A DNA stretch of 64,000 bases from Gari tellinella (Eukaryota; Mollusca; Bivalvia; Cardiida; Psammobiidae): the NCBI GenBank assembly GCA_922989275.2, contig OV277861.1, forward strand, positions 25,760,479 through 25,824,478, in the 5' to 3' direction. Numbering within the stretch: position 1 is the stretch's first letter; the number at the start of each line of letters is the position of its first letter. Below are positions 38,201 to 50,200 of the stretch, piece after piece. The notes under the pieces were generated by a model. The model was given only the letters and a program-made list of their open reading frames with translations, was not told the DNA's origin and made no database searches. The position numbers and the translations under genes are program-made.

Positions 38201-41200
38201 GTGCAAGATCAGAAAAAAGCAAAGAAGATAAAGTAAAGGACAAGAAACTGGAGAAAGTGAAAGAGGGAAGAGGTAAAGACGATTCCCCTGATCGACATGA
38301 AGAGAAGGTGAAAGAGCGGAAGGAGAAAACGGACAAAGTGTCTAAAATGGAAATCAAAGGTGAGATTTTATTTCAGCTGATGAAATTCTTATTCAATTTT
38401 TAGAATTCTCTGCCTCATAAAGACTGAGAAGTATGAAAATACATTTTTCTTCAGGTTTTATGCTGATAGACAAACATGTATTAAAAATTTCTGATAAACA
38501 TGTATTAAACCCTTTACCTCATTGCCTCTTTCTAAAAAAAAATTGAAGATAGGTGACCACTTAAAGCAGGTTGAAAGTAAAGCAGAATATGCCTTAAGGC
38601 GCATTCTGCTTTACTTTCAGCCTGCTTTAAACTACCATATGCTAGAATATAGACAACCTTTCTTATGTTACACATTCATGACTGTATAAATTGGAACTAT
38701 TTTCTTCAGTGGAGGAGTGAACTGATTGTACTAAAAAATGCTTCTATGGGGGAAAGGGTTAAAATTCCTAATAAACAGCACTGTTTCAGATTTTGGTGCA
38801 AGTACTATTGTTATTGCATCATAGTATTCTTAGGATCACAGTTTTACCTCGGGCAAGATGTTTTTCTTTCCCCTTTAATGTGTTTATGCTAATACAATAA
38901 TGTTCAATGTTTGGAGCCAGATCATTTCCAGAATAGATTGGCATCTGATCAGGGTCGAAACTTTTTGCTACACAAATTTAAATAAATTGTCAATATTTTC
39001 TAGACTCTAAGCAATATTGTTCCCACTTAGGAAATCCTGTCAGCAAGTAGGATTTGTGTTTGGGACCCAAAAACGTGTCTTGTTTTCGGAGACTTACGGT
39101 AACACTGTCAGTAAAGGGAATCAGGCAACAATATTTTCTGTGTGTATTTTTAGCCGAGAAGAAGGATAAGGAGAGCAGGAAGGAGGAGAGACAGGAGCGT
39201 GTCAAACTGAAGCGCAGCTACAGCCCGGAGCCCCGTGACGATCGTGATGAGTGGGAGGAGAGAGCAGCGAGTGTGGCATCCAACTCCAGTGGTGGACACA
39301 GATCTCACTATCATAGTCCCGAAGACTCACCCAGGCATAGTGATGAAAGAGGTAAGACAGTGGCAAGTCCTGTAATCAGGGCTCCAGATAAGAGGGAGTC
39401 AACTGAACAAATCCAACATTTTCTCATTCATTTGATCCCCAAATCCTATGGTGTTACTACTCATTAGAATCGTCTCGAAGAGACGATTCTAATGAGTAGT
39501 GACACCATAGGGTTTGATTCAGAAATAAAGATGTTAGTTTTTGAAGTACTCCCCTTATCAAAGCTAGTAACGTACGTTACATGCGCACTTAAAATACGCA
39601 GCAATCTTCTTTCTGCTTAAGTATTTAGTAATTAATCAAAATTTACCTTCCGCGTAATGAAATATGTCATATGACATATGTTCTTTCTGATTTGTTATGT
39701 ACTCAAGTGGTTTGCTTGACTTTGATTATATCTTGATTTTGTACAATGTATAGGGATGATAAACTGTATGTTTAAATCCGAAATAAAATGTATTCTATTC
39801 TATTCTATTCTTATCTGGAGCCCTGTGTAATGTTTGTGTTAGATGTTAATCAATGTAGAAGCATGGTGATCTTTATATTAGATTAGCTGCTAAATGCAGG
39901 ACAACTGTAATGCAGAAAACTTCCAAAGGAAGCTGGATGTTTTTTTTCTGTACTTTTGTTGTACATTAATCCTTCACTCCATAGCATGTTTCTTAGTTTT
40001 GAAAACAGGTGGCCACTTAAAGCAGGTTGAAAGTAAAGCAGAATTTGCCTGCGCATTCTACTTTACTTTCAGTCTACTTTATGCTACCATGTGCTTATAT
40101 ATAGAAAATATTCTTAAATTGCAAATTCATCACTATATAAAATAGAGCTAATTCTTCAGTGGAGGAATTAAACGCATACAAAGAAATGTGGAGTAAAGGG
40201 TTAAGCTGCCTCCTGTCTCCAAGATTATTCATGCATCTTTTGGATATTCATTAAACATAACCCTGAGATCGAAGATCATGAAGCATATTGGTTTTTTTAT
40301 GCCCCCGGCATCGACAGATGCGGAGGCATATAGTAATCGTCCTGTCCGTCAGTCTGTCCGTAACAAGGTTAAGTAGAATTTACCGTTTCGTCTAGCATCA
40401 ACACCGCTTACCCAAATGCTTGGATACTTATACAGTTGTTGCCTTGGACCATTCCCTATCCACCAATATCACCAAACTTTGATTTTGACCTTGACCTAAT
40501 TTGGACTTAGAATATTTTAAGTAGGCTATTTCTTAGAATATTTTAAGTAGGCTATTTCTTGGTTAACTAGATTTTACCGTTTCGTCTAATATCAACACAA
40601 CTGACTACAATGCTTTGATACTTATACAGTTGTTGCCTTGGACCATTCCCTATCCACCAATATCATCAAACTTTTATTTTGACCTTGACCTTGACCTAAT
40701 TTTAACTTAGAATATTTTAAATGGGCTCTTTCTTGGTTAACTAGATTTTACCGTTTCGTCTAGCATCAACACTGTTTACTACAATGCCTCGATACTTATA
40801 CAGTTATTGCCTTAGACCATTACCAACTCACCAATAATACCCAAGCTCAGTTTGACCTTGACCTAATTTGGACTTAGACTAAATTCAGAATATATTGTCA
40901 AGGATGCCACGGGGGCATAAGCGTTTATTGAACGCGCAGTCTTGTTATCTCTGTATGTGTGTGGTTGTTTGCTGGTTAGTTTGGTTGTCTGTCTATCCAC
41001 AAGTTCAATCTTGGCATATAAGAGTCTTTATGATGATTTGAATGGTAGATTGGTATGTTAACCCTTAGCCTGCCACTCACGACTATAGCTCCATATGCAA
41101 ACAGCTTGGATCCGGATGAGACGCCGAGTAACTCGGCGTCTCATCCATATCCAAGCTGTTTGACACTCGGACAACATGTTCAGCAATTTTGAGCAATTTT

Positions 41201-44200
41201 GAAGCACTTTGAAACTTGAAGCAGACGAGAAATATAGCAGACGACAATTTATTTGGCGGGCTAAGGGTTAATACAAAGTCTATGATGCAAGCCTTTCCAG
41301 TATCAAACTGTCTTGCTGTAATTTTGCATACAATCGAACCACAGAATCTCAAACGAGCTTATGTTGAAATTACTGGTACCTGTATTTCTATAGCCTAATT
41401 ATATTGAACTCTCTTCAGTCTAGCATATCTGTATTTCGAAGTTCAAACATGACAAAGTCTGATCGTTTGAGATGGAAATGATTTGACTCTGGTCCATTGG
41501 TTCAAATTGTGGTTGAAATTGTCAATAAAGGGGGAAAAAATATGTTAATTGATTATCATAAAAGTATTTAAACTTCACTGTAAAGCGTATTGTCAAGTTG
41601 TTTCACAATCTGAAGGATTTTTTTGTTATTTACTCTTTCAGATTCAAAGAGAAGGAAAACCGATGTGGCGCCCTCTTCTTCAAAGGTTAGTATTGGTGAA
41701 GTATTTTCACCTATGATGGAGGTTTCCTAGCATCCGATAGGTCTGTAGGCAGAGTTGCCTAATGAATGAGGTAGGGGCACCAAGCCAGTTCCTCTCTGCT
41801 GGGCCATGAGGGGAGACGAGAGAGAAACAGGGCACCAGTGGGTCCAAGTTGTCGGAGCCTTATGTTATTCTTGTTTTGTTTTTCAAAGGCTGATGCCGTA
41901 TTTTACACAGGGTGCGTCAAGAATAAAACAGCTGCTACAACTACATGATCTCAGGGATTCCAGTACAAGCTACAAGAGGAGGGGGAGAATCTACAGAAAG
42001 AAACAAGCATTGGAAACAGCTAGATACAACATACAGAACAACAGCTTCAAGATTACGTCATCTCACAGACGAGAAAAAAGGCTGGTTGCATGATAGAAGT
42101 AATGAGTATCTCGTTAAAATGTATATGGGAAGCTTACTCAGAAATGGAGTAGCAAAATAGTATTTGTATATTTTTATCTTAAATTTGGGGTCTTTCATCT
42201 GATGGACATTTGTAGTAATTTATCTTGTTGAAAGCATCCAAGAATGGTAAAAACCAGCTACATGGAAACAACAGTACCATAGAATGGAGGATACAGAATT
42301 ATGGCCAAGTTGCTACAAGATGAGCTGAATTTGAATGGAGTATAGAGCATTACCTACTGAATTATATGTCAGTTAAATTGAAGCGATGGACTATATTGAG
42401 CTTGTATTAAGTGGTTTCAAGAGAAATTGACATTTGCTTGCTTGAAAATCTGTGGCACAGCGGCACTATAGGAATACCTAATGTAAAGAATGATAAAAAT
42501 ACCATTAGCAATGTGCATTGCTGGAATCAGGCTCTTCAAAAATTTACCATGCTTAAGAAGATGGTCAAGCTGATGGGTTACAAAGTTTCCATCTACCAAA
42601 GCAACACCTATACTGGCAACAGTTGATAATCCAGATGTTTGAGAGTCAGAAAGTAGATACAAGGATTCAGAAGTCATACTGGATATATTGGGGATGATAA
42701 CGTAACACATAGCACAGATGTCACTTGCAATGGTAGAGCAGGTACATGATGTCAACATTAGGCCAGGCGAAAAGTTTCCTGCTATTGATGCAACTTGCGA
42801 CAGTTGAGATCTCTTCAGATCAGATACAGATTACATCTACAAGCCATCAATGTGTTTGTCACAGGCCTACATTCGCTAACCATTACCTGTTAGCTGGCGT
42901 GAATACTGCACAATTCAAAGGTCATACACATATATACTGAAGGATACTGGCCAGGGCTGCAATTTGGTTTGAAAAGAGGTTCCAAGAGGTCTCCAAGATG
43001 AAATCGGTCACTTCAATACAGTTTGAATGTTACTTCATCATAGATGCAATTGGTCACTTCAATATTACTAGACGAAAATGGAAGTTACGGAAAACAGATC
43101 ACTACAACAGTCAACACTAGGGATGTCTGCTACAGGGTAAAGATAATTCAACCAACTGAGGTTCTACTATTCTGATTTTCACTCGATCAAGCTATAAAGT
43201 GAAGCCAAGGAAAAGCAAATACCATTTGAGTTAATCCGTGCATCCAAAGACAACTGATATCTCCACAAACAGTTATAAAGAAAGTAGAACCAGAGAGGCA
43301 AATTATTAAAGGGGGATAGAAAGAGTTTTGTTAAATTGTTAAAGAAATGATATGGGGTACTTGTGTTTTACATATAGTTAAACCTCTCTATTATGACCAC
43401 TAAATTATGTTAATTCTTAGGCATTTACAACAGGTGACTGCTTAAAGCAAGGTGACAGTTGAACAGAAAGCTCCTTAAGGAGCTTTCTGTTTTACTGTCA
43501 CCTTGCTTTAAGGTGTCACCTGTATTTTATTACTTTATACAATCAATTAACCTTCATTCTAGTGGTCGTAATAGAGAGGTTTTACTGTAAGTTTTAATAG
43601 TGTTTAGCATGTCTTTAACTTTGAAATCCCTGGTTCCGTTTTCTAAAGTGATATTAAGTGCCGTTGAAACTGAATAAATATCGATTGTGCAAAAAAATGA
43701 AGTCTATTTGGAGTTGTTCGAAAGAATTCAGTCACAATGTTTTCATCTCCTAGAAAAGACTGTTGAACAACGATGAAAATTATTAGAAAATGGAACTAGA
43801 TAATATAGATATATTCAGAAAATGGATATTGTGGATGTTTAAGATAATTAATTGGGTTTAGCTCTGTGAATTTTTACATCTGAATTGAAAGTATATGGAA
43901 AAGTGATCATAGGTGTGGTTTAGTGATAGAAAAAACTTCTGGACATTGTGGTGGATATTTTAGATAGGTTTATGGGAGGGTTGATTTGTTACTATATCAT
44001 CACCGGTTGTGATGGTTTGTGATCTGTGGATGTATAGCTATGATTTTGAGCTTCAAAATGTGTGAGGAAAAAAAAGTATGTTCGTTATTGAGGATGGTTG
44101 CTTGAAACCAGTACTATCATACACCCAACAGGTAGAGTTTTAACATTTCATTTTGTTTAAGGTAACCCTTTACTCCATTAACTATCTAGTTTTGATGACG

Positions 44201-47200
44201 GGTGACCACATAAAGCAGGTTGAAAGTAAAGCAGAATGGGCCTTAAGGCTCATTCTGCTTTACGTTCGGCTTGCTTTAAGCTACCATCTTCATAGGTGTA
44301 AAACATTCTTCATACGGTACATATTTATGACTGTATAATTTGGAACTATATTTTTCGGTGGAGAAATAAATTTAATGTGTATCTATGGAGTAGAGGGTTC
44401 AACATCTTTCTGGTAACATATTTAAAATATAACATCTTTTGACTCTAGCATATTCATCTTATTTAAACTATTACCCCATAAATACCTTTTTACGCCTTTA
44501 ATTTATATCTCCACTAAAGAAAATAGCCCAACTTTATACAGTCATGAATATACCCTATAAGAAACAATTTCTATACTCTAGACTATGGTAGCTTGAAGTT
44601 GGCTGAAAGTAAAGCAGAGTGCACTTTAAGGCGCATTCTGCTTTACTTTCAACCAGCTTTAAGTAGTCGTCTATCTTCAAAACTAGAAACAGGCTATGGG
44701 GTAATGGGTTAAGCTGAGAAGTAATATACATTGTATTTAGTAATGTACATTATACATGAATTAAGTAAAACAAAACTATAGTGACAAATCCAAAGAGGCT
44801 TTAGTTCAGTAATTAAAATCAATTGTTGGTTATTCCATTCCCCCTGAAACTATGAATAGTCAGTTCTAGTTTTTAGCTCACCTGAGCTAGCTCAGGGTGA
44901 GCTTTTGCAATCCTTGAATGTCCGTCGTTCATTGTTCGTCGTTCGTCGTCAACAATTTTGGTGTTTACACTCTAGAGGCCACAATTTTTATCCAATCTTT
45001 CTGTAACTTACTCAGACCCCAAACTGATGTTCAGGTCGGAACTGAGAAACTGGAAGTGGTGGCACTCTTCTGTTAACCTAGGGGACATGCTCTCTGCATC
45101 CGGTGGCTGTGAACTCGCAACTACAACGCGTGTGAAAACAGCATGGAAGAAATTCAAGGAGCTGCTACCAGTCCTTTCATCTCGCCACCTCTCCTACAAG
45201 ACCCGCGGTCGCGTGTACAACTCCTGCGTGCGGAGTGCAATGCTCCATGCAAGTGAGACCTGGCCCTTGACAAGTCCAAATCTCCAGCGCTTAAAGCGCA
45301 ATGACAGAGCCATGATCAGACAGATCTGCAATATAAAGCCGGAGGATGTGGCTACTGTTACGTCAGATCAGCTGCTGGTGAAACTTGGCCTTGATGACTT
45401 GACTATCATCCTGAGGGAGAAAAGGCTTCGCTGGTTTGGACATGTAAATCGCTCCAGCGGTGCAATCAAGGAGGTCTGGGACATGCAGATTGAGGGAAGA
45501 CGTGGGCCAGGACGGCCCAAAATGACATGGAAGACATTGGCACAGAGAGACAGACGTGAGTGGAAGCTCTCAGAAGTCGACCCTTGTGATAGGGATGTGT
45601 GGAGATCAAATGTGAGATCTGCTATGCGTGCAGCCAGCCAGCTGCCTGGAAGGGGGCCCACTGATGTGGATGACGCTCCTGCACCTGCACGTTAATCTAA
45701 ACACCGATGATGATGATGATGTATATTACCATAAGAGTTCGGATGAGTTCGATTATGGTTGATATTGGACATATAAGTCAAGAGTTATCCACCTTTGAAT
45801 TGCTGAAAATGCAATATTTAACAGTGTTTACACTCTAAAGGCCACAATTTTAATTAAATCTTTCCCAATCTTGCGCAGATTGTATATAACCACAAGAGTT
45901 CGGATAAGTTCAATTATGGTTGGAATTGGATTGATAGGTCAAGAGTTATCTACCTTTAAATTGCTGAAAATGCCATATTTAAGGTTGTTTACACTCTAGA
46001 GGCCACATTTCTCAAACTTCATCAGATGGTATATGACTATAAGAGTTCGGATGAGTTTGATTAGGGTTGCAATCGGACCTGTAGGTCAAGAGTTATTTAC
46101 CTTTGAATTGCTGAAAATGCCATATTTAAGGGTGTTTACACTCTAGAGGTCACAATTTTAATCCAATCTTTCTTAAACTTGCTTAGCTTGTATATAACCA
46201 TAAGAATTCGGATGAGTTAGGTTATGGTTGGAATCGGATTTATAGGTCAAGAGTTATCTACCTTTGAATTGCTGAAAATGTCATATTTAACAGTGTTTGC
46301 ACTCTAGAGGCCACATTTTTCAATGGATTTTAATTATAATTGCACACAATGTATATACATGTAGCTATAAGTTCTTGAGGGAGTGCAATTATTGTTGAAA
46401 TTTGATCATTGTGACAAGAGTTATCGGCCCTTGATTTACTTTGAATTGCTAGAAAAGGCTTCATTTCAGTATTATTTAGGCTCTAGTTATCTGCCTTTGA
46501 TGTACTCTACTATACATACTAGAATGGGTCATATTGCAATGTTGTGTACATGCTATACTACAAATTTGAATGGATTTAGAATAAAACAGGTGAATGTCAA
46601 AGGTAAAGCTATCAGGCTTCATTATAAAAGGTGAGCGATATCAGGGCCTTCAGGCCCTCTTGTCATGTAAGTCTAGTCCAATGTTGACTATTCAGGATTG
46701 TTAGGGGTTTTGCAATATACAGTCAAACTTCAATATCTTGAACTCGGTAAAGTCGAACATACCTGTGTTACAAAGTTAAAACACGGCTCAGCCGCGTTTT
46801 AACTTTGGAATAAGGGTATCTTCACCTAAATCGATCTTTAAATAAGGCAAATTTGTGTTCCGAAATATCGGATAGTTCGAGTTATGGAAATTCGACTGTA
46901 TTATAAAATGACAAACTGTGAAGACTGATCAGAGGGCTACTACAGGAGCCATCTGATCCAGCTTTACACTGTTTGCATAGGATGTGTGTGCTCTTCAGGG
47001 GTACACTGTTAATGATATACTCACCCGGGATGAGCTAAAACAATTTGAAAGTAAATCAGAAACTACCTATGAGAACTAAATGTAGTGTTTACATCTTTGT
47101 AAGGTCATTCGTTATTAACACCAAAAACAATGATCTATTTGAGTGGATTTAATATTTAGCTCTATATTTCCTTGTTTAAAGCAGGTCACTGTTTCAAGAG

Positions 47201-50200
47201 GAGTGAAAGTTAATTCATTTTGCTTTAACCCATTACCCCATATCCTGTTTCAAGTATTAAATATTTGGGTACCACTTAAAGCAGGTTGAAAGTAAAGCAG
47301 AATGTGCCTAAAGGCACAGTCTGCTTCACTTTCAGCCTGCTTTAAGCTACCATCAACTAGAATATAGAAAATATTTATTATACATTTTCAAGATTGTATT
47401 AATTGGAACTGTTTTCTTCAGTGGAGGAGTAAATGAAAGACGTAAAAAGTCGTATTTATGGGGTAATGGGTTAAAAAGCAGTCACCTGCCTTTAACAATG
47501 AATACATACTTTCTTTTGAGTTGTCATTGTAGAGGAGTTGAACTACATGTGTGTGTACTTTACTTTTATGATCATTTATCCCTTTACTCCATAGCCTGTT
47601 TCTAATATTGATGATAGGTAACCACTTAAAGCAGGTTGATAGTAAAGTAGAATGCACCTTAACCCTTTCCTCCCTGAAACTTCAAATAGACAATTCCAGT
47701 TTCCAATTTAGTCTAGTTTATTTTTGACTATTTATGGTTTGTTTTGTCAATGTATTACAATATCACAAAAGGTGTAGATCCTGATCAAAAGGCTCCTTAG
47801 GGAGCCCAATAATCAGGGTCTACACTTTTTGCATAGGACAAGTATACTCTTAACAAGTACACTGTTTGCAAAGAAAGCATATATGTGTGACTAGGGTTCA
47901 AAGAGTTAAGGCGCATTCTGCTTTACTTTCAGCCTGCTTTAAGCTACCATCTGCTAGAACATAGAAACTATTTCTTATGATACATATTCATGTCTGTATA
48001 AATGGGATCTATTTTCTGCAGTGGAGGTATAAACTTAATGCGTAAAAATGCACATCTATCGAGTAATGGGTTAAGCATACGGTGATTGCGGAGAGGTTTC
48101 ATTAACATGCTCTACCGTTACAACCTTATTTATCCATGTATCTGAAAAACTACATATCAAAGTAAATTGTGCTTGATACCCAATTATTGTGGTGTCTTAA
48201 ATGCTTCTAATCTAATTTGCAGTTGGATTTTACGAGGAAGCTAACCGTTAATTAGCTCAACAGTACAGCCTCTGTTTAGCAAAAAGTCATGTTGAATATA
48301 TCTTGAATGATTAATGGCATAGGGCTGCTTAATGCAGAGCTAAAGTAATGCATAATGCTCCTAAAGGAGCCTTTTGTATATTGTCCTGCATTAACCCTTT
48401 GAACCCTAATCCCGCATAAAGGCATCCTTTTCAAACAGTGTACATGTGAATAGTACACTTGTCCTGTGCAAACAGTGAAGACCCAGATCAGAGGGCTCCG
48501 AAAGGAGCCCTCTGATCAGGGTCTTCACTGTTTGTCATATGGCCAAAAATGGACAAAAACAACCCTTAAAAGCCAGAAATGGACTAGACAAAAATTGAAA
48601 CTGGAATTGTCCATTTAAAGTTTCAGGGAGGAAAGAGTTAAGTTGCCACCTGACATACTGACCAATGATGAGTGCTGCTAAAGAGAGGCTTTACTGTAAC
48701 CATTTGACAAGTATATGATTCATTCACAAACTGTACCTGTGAAGAGTACATTTGTCCTGTGCAAACAATTTAGACCCTGAGCAGGGGGCCTCTGCAGGAG
48801 CCTTCTGATCAAGGACTGTATGGTTTGTCATTTACAAACTACCTGTGAAAAGTATACTTGTCATGTGCAAATAGTGTATACCCTGATCAGAGGGCTCCAG
48901 TAGGAGCCCTCTGATCAGGGTCTACACTGTTTGTCATTTGCAATATATTGTACAACCAAACCATAATAGTCAAAAATAGGATTAAATTCATTTTAAACTG
49001 AAATTGTCAGGGGTGAATGAGTTCATTTATAAATGTTTTGATATATTTGTTTCTGTTTATTTTTGCTAATAATATTTGTTTCAGTTTTTAGGTCTTTTGT
49101 TTTTGTTATTTATAAGGGTACCAAGTACATGTATGTACAGAGCAGTAGAAACAAGTGCTATTCATGATGTGTTCAATTCACGAGATTGTTTTTATGTTTA
49201 TTTTATTATATTTATATGTTATTTTGCGCCAAAAAGACTCTTGGACATATTCTTATCATCAAATACTGGGGATGAGCAGGGTCTGCACTGTAGGCAACCG
49301 CTGTTTAACCGATTACCCCATAGCCTGTTTCTAGTTTTGAAGACCAGGTGACCACTTAAAGCAAGTTGAAAGTAAAGCAGAATGCGCCTTATGGCGCATT
49401 CTGCTTTACTTTCAGCCTGCTTTAAGCTACCAGCTACTAGAATATAGATATTATTTCTAATTTTAATTATTCACAATAGTATAAATTGGAACTTTTTTCT
49501 CGAGTGGAGGGATAAATTAGAGGCGAAAAAAGTCGTATTTATGGGGTAATGGGTTAAAGTAGAGTATTAACTCTTTGAATGCTAAGTATTATTGTTGTTT
49601 GCTACTGTTCTAAAATAGCAGTAGTTTTTAAAAAAAAAAATAGTGTCAGACAGTCTGGGTCCTGATGAGACACTGATTTATGCATTGTCTCATCTGGATT
49701 CAAACTGTTTGCAAAGGTAACTGCAGTTTGTATATTTACTTGTGTCAAGTGACAAACGGTGCACACTCTGGCTTGACACAGTCTTTGTAGCTATGCAGCT
49801 GGGGTCCGTCTTACGACACTTGGTACGACAAATATTGTCTTTTGTGAGATTATCAAATTCTGAATTGCTATTTATTTCTGCATCTAATCCTGTCTTGTGA
49901 CATCTCTTTGGAATCATCTTGCAAAGATAATTACCAAGAAATGTCACGTCAGGATAAGTTGCAGAAATGAGAAATAAGACATACATGTAATTTGAAGTTT
50001 TGGCTTACAATCGTTTTTGTCATACGACGTTTCGTTAGATGGACCCAATGATCTTGTGCAAATGTTTACAATATCTAATAGCATAATTACTCAGTGTAAA
50101 TGATGCATTTACATATACAATAAAGCCTGTGTACAGCTGTCACTCAATTAACTCTTTCCTCCCTGAAACTTTAAATGGAAAATTCCAGTTTCCATTTTAG

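Larger units (their letters stand above)
44876..46663 (+). mobile_element. Family G element nested in family C
   Basis: tagctcacctgagctagctc start and ggccttcaggcc hairpin then tcttgtc end. Tandem units about 150 bp long carry tttacactctagaggccaca. It hosts a LINE fragment. Confidence 0.8.
44838..47020 (+). mobile_element. Family C exploded by nested insertions
   Basis: Fragments ccccctgaaactatgaatag (44846), gtaagtctagtccaatgttg (46668) and gacaaactgtgaagactgat (46909) join into one family C copy once the G element and the pogo-like MITE are removed. Confidence 0.75.

Noticed and set aside
37992..38357. Two minus-strand frames rich in Ser/Phe/Leu
   Set aside because: Antisense shadow of the Lys/Glu-rich exon 31.
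42417..42758. 113-codon minus-strand frame in the giant intron
   Set aside because: No domain or splice context recognised; length is compatible with chance.
47223..49557. CRISPR-like array of regularly spaced repeats
   Set aside because: Repeats are long palindromic eukaryotic MITEs with TTAA flanks and uneven spacing; the host gene is animal.
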